Numbered from the stretch's first letter, positions 1 through 6,868 are shown. The stretch: DNA of 7,516 nt from Bacillota bacterium (GCA_023443345.1 JAEZUZ010000008.1:1-7516); one strand, 5' to 3'. The notes: generated by a model not told the origin, from the letters alone. Made by a program: numbers and translations.

Positions 1-698
1 TACTTAAGCAGGGTGCAATTAAGAAAGATATCGATACATTATTTATGGGATTTACTGAGGCAGAAGCAGTTAAGTTATTTGCAAACACATATCTTGCCCT
101 GAGAGTTTCCTATTTTAATGAATTAGACACATATGCTGAATCTAAGAATCTAAATACACAGCAGATTATTGAAGGAGTGTGTTTAGATCCTAGAATAGGC
201 ACACACTATAACAATCCTTCATTTGGCTATGGTGGATACTGTCTTCCAAAGGATACAAAACAATTGCTTGCAAACTTTGACAATGTTCCACAGAATATGA
301 TTTCTGCAATAGTTGAGTCCAATAGCACGAGAAAGGACTATATTGCAGAAAAGACACTAGAGATTGCAGATACATATAGTGCTAATGATTTCTGGGATAC
401 AGCAAAAGAAAAAGAGGTTATAATAGGTGTATATAGACTTACTATGAAAGCAAATTCGGATAACTTTAGGCAGTCATCTATTCAGGGAGTAATGAAGAGA
501 ATTAAGGCCAAAGGTGCTACAATAGTAATATATGAGCCATCTCTAAAAGATGGGGATACCTTCTTTGGATCAAAGATTGTAAATGATTTAGATAAATTTA
601 AAGAAATATCTAAGTGCATACTTGCAAATAGATATGACGCTTGTCTTGATGATGTAAAAGAGAAGGTTTATACTAGAGATTTATTTAGAAGGGACTAA
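1..698 (+). CDS. ugd: UDP-glucose 6-dehydrogenase, C-terminal part (5' end outside window)
   Basis: This enzyme oxidises UDP-glucose to UDP-glucuronate with two NAD+ in the cytoplasm. The frame is open to the left edge (first whole codon at base 3), so the ATG at 45 is internal. About 231 residues are visible of a family length near 400, so the N-terminal NAD-binding Rossmann domain lies outside. Visible are the central helical domain, the catalytic motif GYGGYCLPKDTKQ with its nucleophilic Cys codon at 240-242 and Asp codon at 252-254, and the C-terminal UDP-binding domain (GVYRLTMK, then SSIQGVMKRIKAKG, ending YTRDLF). These motifs match the streptococcal HasB/Ugd subgroup. It stops 3 nt before the epimerase that would use its product. 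No frameshift is seen. Assignment is firm; which polymer receives the sugar is unknown. Confidence 0.95.
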   Translation, partial: LKQGAIKKDIDTLFMGFTEAEAVKLFANTYLALRVSYFNELDTYAESKNLNTQQIIEGVCLDPRIGTHYNNPSFGYGGYCLPKDTKQLLANFDNVPQNMISAIVESNSTRKDYIAEKTLEIADTYSANDFWDTAKEKEVIIGVYRLTMKANSDNFRQSSIQGVMKRIKAKGATIVIYEPSLKDGDTFFGSKIVNDLDKFKEISKCILANRYDACLDDVKEKVYTRDLFRRD

Positions 699-701
699 AC
701 T

Positions 702-1778
702 ATGAATAAAATTTCCCTTGAATCAAAGACGATATTTGTAACTGGTTCAGCTGGGTTTATCGGGAGCAACCTCATTCTCGATTTATTGAGGGAAAATATC
801 GCGATAAATATCGTTGGAATTGATAATCTAAACGATTACTACGATGTGAGTATTAAAGAGTGGAGATTAAAGGAAATAGAGAAGAATTTAGAGGCAAGAG
901 AAGACGTAAAATACACTTTTATTAGGGGCGATATTTCAGATAGAGATTTAATTGATAAAATATTTGCTAAATATTCTCCAAATATAGTTGTAAATTTAGC
1001 GGCTCAGGCTGGCGTCAGATATAGTATAGAAAACCCAGATTCATATATACGCTCAAATATGATAGGATTTTATAACATACTTGAAGCTTGTAGGAATAAT
1101 GTTGGTACTCTAGATCACCTAGTTTATGCATCTAGTTCATCAGTTTATGGAAGTAATAAAAAGATTCCATATAGCACAGAAGACAGAGTTGACAATCCTG
1201 TAAGTCTATATGCTGCAACTAAGAAGTCAAATGAACTTATGGCTCATGCATATAGTAAGTTATATAACATACCTTCAACAGGACTTAGATTTTTTACTGT
1301 TTATGGTCCAGCAGGTAGACCAGATATGGCATATTTTGGTTTTACAAATAAATTTGTAAGGGGAGAGACTGTAGAAATATTTAACTTTGGAAATTGCAAG
1401 CGAGACTTCACATATATTGATGACATCGTTGAAGGTGTAAAGAGGGTTATGCAATCTCCTCCAGCTAGAAAAGATGGAGAAGATGGGCTTCCAATTCCAC
1501 CTTACAAGGTGTATAACATAGGAAATAACAATCCAGAAAATTTGACAGACTTTGTAAGTATATTAAGTGAAGAGCTGGTAAATCAGGGAGTTTTAGATAA
1601 GGACTTCGATTTTAAAGCTCACCAGAAGTTGGTGCCGATGCAAAGGGGCGATGTTCCAATTACTTATGCAGATACTACAGAACTTGAAAGAGATTTCAAC
1701 TTTAAGCCGAGTACTCCTCTAAGAGAAGGACTTAGAAAATTTGCAAAGTGGTATAGAGATTTTTATATAGGAGATTGA
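702..1778 (+). CDS. NAD-dependent epimerase, UDP-glucuronate 4-epimerase type
   Basis: This is an extended short-chain dehydrogenase/reductase of 358 residues, a normal length for the family. The NAD-binding glycine motif GSAGFIG is at residues 15-21 and is followed by DNLNDYYD (41-48), typical of the CapI/LpsL UDP-glucuronate epimerases. The cofactor-site segment NLAAQAGVRYS spans 98-108, the Ser-rich stretch ASSSSVYG 143-150, and the catalytic pair is Tyr170 and Lys174 (YAATK). The sugar-nucleotide region RFFTVYGPAGRPDMA (196-210) and the RDFTYIDD motif (234-241) are intact. The expected reaction is UDP-GlcA to UDP-GalA, fitting the UDP-glucose dehydrogenase 3 nt upstream. The ATG start is supported by AGAAGGGA at 687-694, 7 nt before it. 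A related 4-epimerase or decarboxylase specificity cannot be excluded from sequence alone, but the family-typical motifs and neighbour favour glucuronate. Confidence 0.88.
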   Translation: MNKISLESKTIFVTGSAGFIGSNLILDLLRENIAINIVGIDNLNDYYDVSIKEWRLKEIEKNLEAREDVKYTFIRGDISDRDLIDKIFAKYSPNIVVNLAAQAGVRYSIENPDSYIRSNMIGFYNILEACRNNVGTLDHLVYASSSSVYGSNKKIPYSTEDRVDNPVSLYAATKKSNELMAHAYSKLYNIPSTGLRFFTVYGPAGRPDMAYFGFTNKFVRGETVEIFNFGNCKRDFTYIDDIVEGVKRVMQSPPARKDGEDGLPIPPYKVYNIGNNNPENLTDFVSILSEELVNQGVLDKDFDFKAHQKLVPMQRGDVPITYADTTELERDFNFKPSTPLREGLRKFAKWYRDFYIGD

Positions 1779-1782
1779 TTTG
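1769..1782 (+). promoter_or_regulatory. Ribosome binding site and TTG start of the peptidase gene
   Basis: AGGAG at 1769-1773 lies inside the last codons of the epimerase gene. It sits 6 nt before a TTG at 1780-1782, which follows the epimerase TGA (1776-1778) after one base. The spacing and the alignment of the encoded N-terminus (KPLDYFKKLNEVPRPS) with M20C peptidases decide for this TTG start. The next in-frame ATG codons are deep in the catalytic domain. Confidence 0.82.
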
Positions 1783-3159
1783 AAACCATTAGATTACTTT
1801 AAAAAGTTAAATGAAGTTCCAAGGCCATCATTTCATGAAGAAAAGGCTATAGAATATCTTGAGAATTTCGCAAAGGAATTGAATTTAGATTATGCAAAAG
1901 ATAAAAAAGGAAATATAGTTATATATAAGCCTGGAAGGACAGAAGAACCAATAATTTTACAGGGACATGTCGACATGGTATGTGTAAAAGAAGAAGGTGT
2001 TGAACACGACTTTTTTAAAGATCCAATTCAGACATATGTAAAAGATGGATGGATGTATGCCAAGGGTACTACTCTTGGAGCAGATAACGGTGCTGCTGTT
2101 GCTATGATTCAGGCAATACTTGCAAGTGATGATGACAACTTACCTTCAATAGAAGCACTATTTACAGTTGAAGAAGAAGTGGGTCTTACAGGGGCAAAGG
2201 GTGTTGAAAAAGAACTTTTAAAGGGAAAGACACTTATAAATATAGATTCTGAAGAAGAAGGGATATTTACACTTGCCTGTGCTGGGGGACTTACACAGCA
2301 ACTTACTAAATCCGGAAAAAGAGAGAAAGTATCTCAAAAGGGCATAGAAGTAATAATCAGAGGACTAGAAGGTGGGCATTCAGGAATGTTAATCCACCTA
2401 CAAAGAGCTAATGCAATAAAGATTTTTTCAAGACTTTTTAATGATGATGATAGCTTAAGAATTGATTACATCAAAGCAGGAAGTGCAGATAATGCAATAT
2501 GTGAATATTTAAAAGCTACTATTTTGACATCACTTTCTGAAAATGAAATTAAATCGAGATTTGAGAGAATTAAAAAAGAACATGTTGCAACTGATAAATT
2601 TATGGAAATAGAATTAACCGGAGTTGAAATTGAGAGTGTCTTTGACTTAAAAACTTCTCAAGATTTTGTAAGAGCTATATTTGTGCTGCCTTGTGGGGTG
2701 TTGAGGTACAGTGATTTTATGGAAGACTTAGTTGAAACTTCAGTAAATATGGGTCAGATTGATACTACAGATGACTCTCTAAAACTAACATGTTCTCATA
2801 GATCAAGTGTGGAAAGTCAAAAATTCTATTCAACTGATAGATTTAAAGAGATTGCAAGAGTTTATGGACTTAGTGAGAGCAATAGTGGTGGATATCCATC
2901 ATGGCCTTATAAGGAAGAATCAGAAATTAGAGATATCTTTATAAGTGCATATAGAGATCTATTTAATGTTGAACCAAAGACTATGAGCATTCATGCTGGT
3001 CTTGAGTGTGGAGTATTTAGAGAAAAGCTAGGAGATATAGATATGATATCTTTTGGCCCAGAGATGGAACATGTCCACTCTCCTAAAGAGAGATTAAATT
3101 TAGAATCGTTTGAAAGAAATTATGAATTATTAAAAGAGGTATTACACAGATGGAAATAA
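1780..3159 (+). CDS. pepD: Aminoacyl-histidine dipeptidase (PepD-type, M20C metallopeptidase)
   Basis: This is a 459-residue cytosolic metallo-dipeptidase, slightly shorter than the roughly 485 residues of E. coli PepD. Family members use two divalent metals to cleave Xaa-His and other small dipeptides. All the expected ligands are visible: His63 and Asp65 in GHVDMV, bridging Asp102 in GADNG, the catalytic and metal Glu132/Glu133 in EEVGLTGA, Asp156 in NIDSEE, and the final His433 in HSPKERL. The interspersed lid domain carries GGHSG at 198-202. No signal peptide or membrane segment is present. It uses a TTG start, 1 nt after the epimerase, and its last 10 nt overlap the aminotransferase gene, so it sits within a sugar-nucleotide operon. 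That placement is odd, since no member of this family is known to me to act in glycan synthesis. Family assignment is firm; the actual substrate is not. Confidence 0.92.
   Translation: MKPLDYFKKLNEVPRPSFHEEKAIEYLENFAKELNLDYAKDKKGNIVIYKPGRTEEPIILQGHVDMVCVKEEGVEHDFFKDPIQTYVKDGWMYAKGTTLGADNGAAVAMIQAILASDDDNLPSIEALFTVEEEVGLTGAKGVEKELLKGKTLINIDSEEEGIFTLACAGGLTQQLTKSGKREKVSQKGIEVIIRGLEGGHSGMLIHLQRANAIKIFSRLFNDDDSLRIDYIKAGSADNAICEYLKATILTSLSENEIKSRFERIKKEHVATDKFMEIELTGVEIESVFDLKTSQDFVRAIFVLPCGVLRYSDFMEDLVETSVNMGQIDTTDDSLKLTCSHRSSVESQKFYSTDRFKEIARVYGLSESNSGGYPSWPYKEESEIRDIFISAYRDLFNVEPKTMSIHAGLECGVFREKLGDIDMISFGPEMEHVHSPKERLNLESFERNYELLKEVLHRWK
3135..3152 (+). promoter_or_regulatory. Ribosome binding site and ATG start inside the peptidase 3' end
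   Basis: AGAGGT at 3135-3140 lies 9 nt before the ATG at 3150-3152, and both are inside the end of the peptidase gene (stop at 3157-3159). The overlap of 10 nt in a different frame suggests translational coupling of the peptidase and aminotransferase. The encoded start, MEINRKITFSPPQ, matches the usual N-terminus of DegT-family aminotransferases, which supports this ATG. Confidence 0.75.
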
Positions 3160-4358
3160 ATAGAAAAATAACATTTTCTCCTCCACAAGTACTTCAAGAA
3201 GATATAGATGCAGTTGTTGAGGTGTTAAAAAGTGGTTGGATTACAACAGGGCCAAAGACAAAACAATTTGAAGAAGAAATAGCAAAATACTGTTCTGTTA
3301 AAAAGGCAGTTACATTTAACTCAGCAACAGCTGCTATGGAGTTGGCACTTAGATTTTTAGGAGTTAAAGAGGGGGATGAAGTAATAACATCAGCCTATAC
3401 ATACACAGCTAGTGCAAGTGTAATATGCCATGTTGGTGCTACTCCTGTGCTTGTAGATGTATATAAAGATACTACAGACATGAACCTAGAAGAATTAGAA
3501 TCTAAAATAACAAGCAGAACAAAGGCAATTATACCAGTAGATATAGCTGGAAAGATTGTTCCATACTATGACAAACTATTCGAAATAGTAGAAAGAAAAA
3601 GAAATATTTTTAAACCAGAATCAGATATTCAGAAAAAAATGGGAAGAATAGCAATTTTAGCTGATGGTGCTCATTCATTTGGTGCAGTTAGGAGCGATGG
3701 TAAGAAAGCAGGAAGCATTGCAGATATGACTGCATTTAGTTTTCATGCAGTTAAAAATCTAACTACTGCTGAAGGCGGAGCATTGACATTTGATTTTGAT
3801 GAATCAGACGAATATTATAATCAATTCATGCATCTAAGTCTTCACGGCCAGACAAAGGATGCTCTATCTAAGCTTAAAGCAGGTGCTTGGAAGTATGACA
3901 TAGTTGCACCATACTATAAGTGCAACATGACAGATATAAATTCAGCACTTGGATTGAGTCAGTTAAATAGATATTCAGAAATACTTAAAAATAGAAGAGA
4001 CATATGTCATACATATAGTGATATTCTAAAGGAAGATCTATTTATAAAGCCAGATATTACTGAGACATCTTATCACCTATATTTATTGAGATTAAAAGGA
4101 TTTAGCGAAGAGATGCGAAATGAAGTTATTGAGAGATTGGCTCAGAGAGATATTTCTGCAAATGTTCACTATCAACCTCTTCCAATGCTCAGCGCATACA
4201 AGAACTTAGGCTTTGATATAAAAGATTACCCTAATTCCTACGATTATTATAGAAATGAGATTACCCTTCCTTTAAATAATATTATGGATGTTGATGATGC
4301 AAAATATGTAGCGTTACACTTAAGAGATATACTTAAAGAAATGGGGCATTTAGATTAA
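3150..4358 (+). CDS. DegT/DnrJ/EryC1/StrS-family PLP-dependent sugar aminotransferase
   Basis: This 402-residue cytoplasmic protein has the fold-type I aminotransferase pattern used to aminate keto-sugar nucleotides. Visible are the N-terminal GWITTGPKTKQFE (29-41), the cofactor-phosphate region FNSATAAMELAL (56-67), Asp172 in ADGAHSFGA that would contact the pyridine nitrogen, and Lys202 in SFHAVKNLTTAEGG that would form the Schiff base. The segment YYKCNMTDINSALG (255-268) is also typical. A stretch between the AG at 133-134 and Asp172 is about 16 residues longer than in ArnB as I remember it. The likely product is an amino sugar nucleotide for a surface polysaccharide, with glutamate as amino donor. 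The sugar cannot be fixed from sequence, and no 4,6-dehydratase is in view to supply a keto sugar. It overlaps the peptidase gene by 10 nt and is followed by the only sizeable gap in the window. Confidence 0.9.
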   Translation: MEINRKITFSPPQVLQEDIDAVVEVLKSGWITTGPKTKQFEEEIAKYCSVKKAVTFNSATAAMELALRFLGVKEGDEVITSAYTYTASASVICHVGATPVLVDVYKDTTDMNLEELESKITSRTKAIIPVDIAGKIVPYYDKLFEIVERKRNIFKPESDIQKKMGRIAILADGAHSFGAVRSDGKKAGSIADMTAFSFHAVKNLTTAEGGALTFDFDESDEYYNQFMHLSLHGQTKDALSKLKAGAWKYDIVAPYYKCNMTDINSALGLSQLNRYSEILKNRRDICHTYSDILKEDLFIKPDITETSYHLYLLRLKGFSEEMRNEVIERLAQRDISANVHYQPLPMLSAYKNLGFDIKDYPNSYDYYRNEITLPLNNIMDVDDAKYVALHLRDILKEMGHLD

Positions 4359-4362
4359 TAAG

Positions 4363-4391
4363 TTCATTTTTAATGGTTTTTTTGGTATAAT
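4363..4391 (+). promoter_or_regulatory. Probable extended -10 (sigma-A type) promoter ahead of the LCP gene
   Basis: A perfect TATAAT at 4386-4391 is preceded by TGG (4383-4385), giving the extended -10 form TGnTATAAT. A weak -35 candidate, TTCATT, is at 4363-4368 with a 17-nt spacer containing a T tract. Transcription would begin near 4398, leaving a short leader of about 24 nt that holds AGAGGT (4412-4417) 4 nt before the ATG at 4422. No clear operator or terminator hairpin is present in the 63-nt gap, so read-through from upstream genes is also likely. Confidence 0.6.
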
Positions 4392-4421
4392 TATTTAATT
4401 GGAAAGAAAAAAGAGGTTATA

Positions 4422-5762
4422 ATGAAGTATTCTATTGAAAATGAAGAACATAAGTTGACACCTAAGAAAAAAGAAGTAGATAAAAATATAAAAAAGAGAA
4501 AACCAATAAAAGTTGTAGATGAACAAGAATTAGATGAAATAGAAGAACCAAAAGAAAGTAAGGATACTCAGGGCAAGTCCACTTTGTGGAAGCTTTCAGT
4601 AGCTCTACTTTTAGTATTTATAATAGGATGTTGGAGTCTTGTTGCTCTTGCTCATATTTTTCAGCCAAAAATAAATACTATAGATATTGGAGATACTAAA
4701 GCAGATTTAGGTATAATTCAGAAAAAAAACGAAGATGATTCAAAAAAAGGCCCATCTTTTTTTGACAATGATGATACCTTAAATGTCCTATTGCTTGGTC
4801 TAGATGGAGAAGGGTTTGATGATACAAGAAGTGATGTTATTATAATTGCTTCTATTAGTAAAAATTCAGATAAAATCAAACTTTTAAGTGTGCAAAGAGA
4901 TACATTAGTTTATATACCTATAACAGAGACATATGAAAAGATAAATCATAGTTATGCTTATGGTGGAGCTAGGGAAGTTGTAAAAGTTCTAAATACAAAT
5001 TACGACTTAAATATAAAAGATGTAATTGTTTTTGATTACAATGCACTTAGATATATGGTAGACGCTGTAGGTGGTGTTGAAGTAGATGTACCTCAGGATA
5101 TACTTTCTGAAGTAAATAGACATGTCTATAATCACGATGTAATTCCAAGTGCAGGCAAACAGATTATTAATGGAAATCAAGCACTCGGATATGTAAGAGC
5201 TAGAATGGGCATGGCTGGTGGAGTTTTAGGTAGGGATGAAAGACAAAGAGAAGTTATATATAAAATTTTTAACTATGCTAAAACTCAAAGTATTAAAAAT
5301 TTAATAAGATTGGCTAATGATATTCTTCCACATGTTCAGACCTCATATGATATAGCTGAATTGAGTGAATTAATAGAATATTTTGATCTAATTAGAAATG
5401 TTTCTCTTGAAGGAAAGGAATTCCCTTTCACATTTGAAGGAGCTACTGTCAATGAATTATATCACTCAGTTCCTACAACTCCAGAGAGTAATGGTATAAG
5501 ACTTCACAAGTATCTATTTGGAGATAATAACTATAAGATGAGTTCTAGAGCTATGGAGATTAACAACTACATAGTAGATTTAACAGGAGTAGTTGAAGAA
5601 ATCCCTGAAGATGAAAGGCCAAAAGAACCAATTAATAATAATAATAATAGTATAGATAATAATCTGGAAAATAACCAAGAAACTCCAGAAACAGATGATG
5701 TAGATGATACAGATTATACAGATTATCAAGAATACGATGAGGAAGTAGAACAAGAGGAATAA
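4422..5762 (+). CDS. LCP (LytR-CpsA-Psr) family glycopolymer transferase, membrane-anchored
   Basis: LCP proteins move undecaprenyl-diphosphate-linked glycopolymers onto peptidoglycan at the outer membrane face. This 446-residue protein has a long, highly charged N-terminal cytoplasmic segment (1-54), one membrane helix (about 55-80), a linker, and the extracellular LCP domain from about 118 to 290. Key residues are Asp128 in GLDGEG, Arg136 and Asp138 in DDTRSD, Arg159 and Asp160 in SVQRDT, KINHSYAYGG (173-182), Arg259 and Arg261 in YVRAR, and Arg271, Arg274 and Gln275 in GRDERQR. The Arg-259/261/271 and Gln275 spacing agrees with the active-site set I recall from Cps2A. The usual acidic residue before the last GR (D-x-GR) is absent here (GGVLGR). 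The C-terminal 45 residues are a disordered Asn- and Asp/Glu-rich tail. It shares one base with the downstream glycosyltransferase gene. Attachment of this locus's polymer is the likely role; teichoic-type polymers remain possible. Confidence 0.9.
   Translation: MKYSIENEEHKLTPKKKEVDKNIKKRKPIKVVDEQELDEIEEPKESKDTQGKSTLWKLSVALLLVFIIGCWSLVALAHIFQPKINTIDIGDTKADLGIIQKKNEDDSKKGPSFFDNDDTLNVLLLGLDGEGFDDTRSDVIIIASISKNSDKIKLLSVQRDTLVYIPITETYEKINHSYAYGGAREVVKVLNTNYDLNIKDVIVFDYNALRYMVDAVGGVEVDVPQDILSEVNRHVYNHDVIPSAGKQIINGNQALGYVRARMGMAGGVLGRDERQREVIYKIFNYAKTQSIKNLIRLANDILPHVQTSYDIAELSELIEYFDLIRNVSLEGKEFPFTFEGATVNELYHSVPTTPESNGIRLHKYLFGDNNYKMSSRAMEINNYIVDLTGVVEEIPEDERPKEPINNNNNSIDNNLENNQETPETDDVDDTDYTDYQEYDEEVEQEE
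5634..5648 (+). repeat. (AAT)5 trinucleotide run in the LCP tail
   Basis: Five perfect AAT codons encode Asn405-Asn409 of the LCP protein, within a wider AAT-rich stretch to about 5662. Being a triplet repeat, slippage would change tail length without shifting frame. Confidence 0.85.
5709..5726 (+). repeat. Tandem 9-bp repeat (ACAGATTAT x2) in the LCP tail
   Basis: Two perfect adjacent copies of ACAGATTAT encode Thr-Asp-Tyr twice (residues 430-435) in the acidic C-terminal tail of the LCP protein. The surrounding bases are GAT-rich and encode DDVDD just upstream. The repeat length keeps the frame. Confidence 0.85.
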
Positions 5763-6868
5763 TGAGAGTTGCAATTGTAACAGATACATATCATCCAGAT
5801 GTAAATGGTGTTGTAAATACAATTTCATATTTAGAAAAGGAATTTGATAAACTGGGATTGCAATACAAAATATTTTCACCTGGGGACCTTCTTAATTCTG
5901 ACGAAAAACACTATCATTTTAAAGCAAGGCAGTTTATATTTTATAATAAACTGCATTTTTCATTTGTGCTATATTCAACACTTGAAACAGCATTAAATGC
6001 ATTTAATGCCGATGTATTACATATAGTGACTGAGGGGCCACTTGGGATTCATGCGACAAGATATGCAAAAAAGGAATCAATTCCATATATTGCTAGCTAT
6101 ACAACAGATCTTCCTAATTACTTTAAACACTATGGTTTTGACATACTCAAGCACGGTCTAAAGATGTATCTTAAATATGTTCATAATGATGCATATTTAA
6201 ATCTTGTTCCTAGTGAGTTCTCATATTCTCAACTTGTAGATATGAATATATTTAACAATGTAATATGGAAAAGGGGAATTGATCACAGCAATTTCCATCC
6301 AGAAGAAAATCACAAGCTATCTTCAAGAAAAAAACTTCTGTATGTTGGAAGGATAGCAAAGGAAAAGAATATCGAAGTTCTACTAGATATGGCAAAGATT
6401 CTAAATGATAGAAACTTTGACTATGAATTAATTATTGTAGGACTTGGCCCAATACTTGAAGAATTAAAGCAGAAAAACATCGAAAATGTAACTTATAGAG
6501 GTGCATTAATAGGAGAAGATCTATATAGAGCTTATAGAGAGGCAGATGTATTTGTATTTGCTTCAGAACATGAAACTTTTGGAAATGTAATTCTTGAAGC
6601 CATGGCTTCAGGACTACCTGTTATTGCAACAAATAAAGCAGGAGTAAAAGAAAATCTAAGAGACGGATATAATTCGATAGCCCTAAGTAAAAGTGATCCT
6701 AAATTATTTGCCAATGCTGTAGAAGAAATTTTTAGAGATGAGAATAGATATTATCAGCTTAGAGAACAGGCAGTTGAATTTACAAAAGATAAGACATGGC
6801 AACATCTGACTAATGAACTTATCAAGTATTACCAAAAGGCACAGATTTATAAGGAGAATAATAAATGA
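5762..6868 (+). CDS. GT4-family (GT-B fold) glycosyltransferase
   Basis: This 368-residue protein is a retaining nucleotide-sugar glycosyltransferase, acting at the cytoplasmic membrane face or in the cytosol; it has no signal peptide or clear membrane helix. The N-terminal domain opens with MRVAIVTDTYHPDVNGVVNT, and TEGPLG (90-95) and YTTDLPNYFKHYG (113-125) follow. This pattern resembles the PimB'/MgtA and glycolipid-forming branch of GT4 as I know it. The C-terminal donor domain has GRIAKEKN (196-203), with Arg197 and Lys202 expected to hold the donor diphosphate, and the E-x7-E motif Glu271...Glu279 (EHETFGNVILE) followed by AMASGLPVIAT. The start overlaps the LCP stop by one base (TAATG), with GAGG at 5754-5757. 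Its end overlaps the SH3b gene by 4 nt. Donor and acceptor are not determinable; a lipid-linked or polysaccharide acceptor suits the context. Confidence 0.9.
   Translation: MRVAIVTDTYHPDVNGVVNTISYLEKEFDKLGLQYKIFSPGDLLNSDEKHYHFKARQFIFYNKLHFSFVLYSTLETALNAFNADVLHIVTEGPLGIHATRYAKKESIPYIASYTTDLPNYFKHYGFDILKHGLKMYLKYVHNDAYLNLVPSEFSYSQLVDMNIFNNVIWKRGIDHSNFHPEENHKLSSRKKLLYVGRIAKEKNIEVLLDMAKILNDRNFDYELIIVGLGPILEELKQKNIENVTYRGALIGEDLYRAYREADVFVFASEHETFGNVILEAMASGLPVIATNKAGVKENLRDGYNSIALSKSDPKLFANAVEEIFRDENRYYQLREQAVEFTKDKTWQHLTNELIKYYQKAQIYKENNK

Noticed and set aside
190..375. Antisense open frame opposite the dehydrogenase
   Set aside because: It is opposite the catalytic-Cys region of a conserved gene, has no recognisable domain, and is best explained as a shadow frame.
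45..698. ATG at 45 as the start of a 217-residue protein
   Set aside because: The same frame is open to base 3, and the upstream codons read as Ugd sequence (LKQGAIKKDIDTLF), so this ATG is internal to a gene cut by the window edge.
741..830. Locally higher GC and different codons (ATC, CTC, GCG) at the start of the epimerase gene
   Set aside because: About 39% GC over 90 bases by hand count. This region encodes the Gly-rich NAD-binding motif, and the patch is too short to argue for recombination or transfer.
4359..4421. Possible terminator in the gap after the aminotransferase gene
   Set aside because: There are T tracts but no stable inverted repeat ahead of them, so a rho-independent terminator is not supported.
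4418..4423. Second TATAAT overlapping the LCP start codon
   Set aside because: It would place the transcription start inside the gene, and it has no good -35; the upstream extended -10 fits far better.
5413..5430. Near-palindrome AAAGGAATTCCCTTT in the LCP gene
   Set aside because: It lies mid-gene, codes for ordinary residues (GKEFPF), is imperfect, has no T tract, and so is neither a terminator nor a likely operator.
5580..5879. Antisense open frame with a hydrophobic, Ile-rich product opposite the LCP tail
   Set aside because: The hydrophobic composition comes from the reverse complement of AAT/GAT repeats; it spans the LCP-GT4 junction and lacks a plausible ribosome site.
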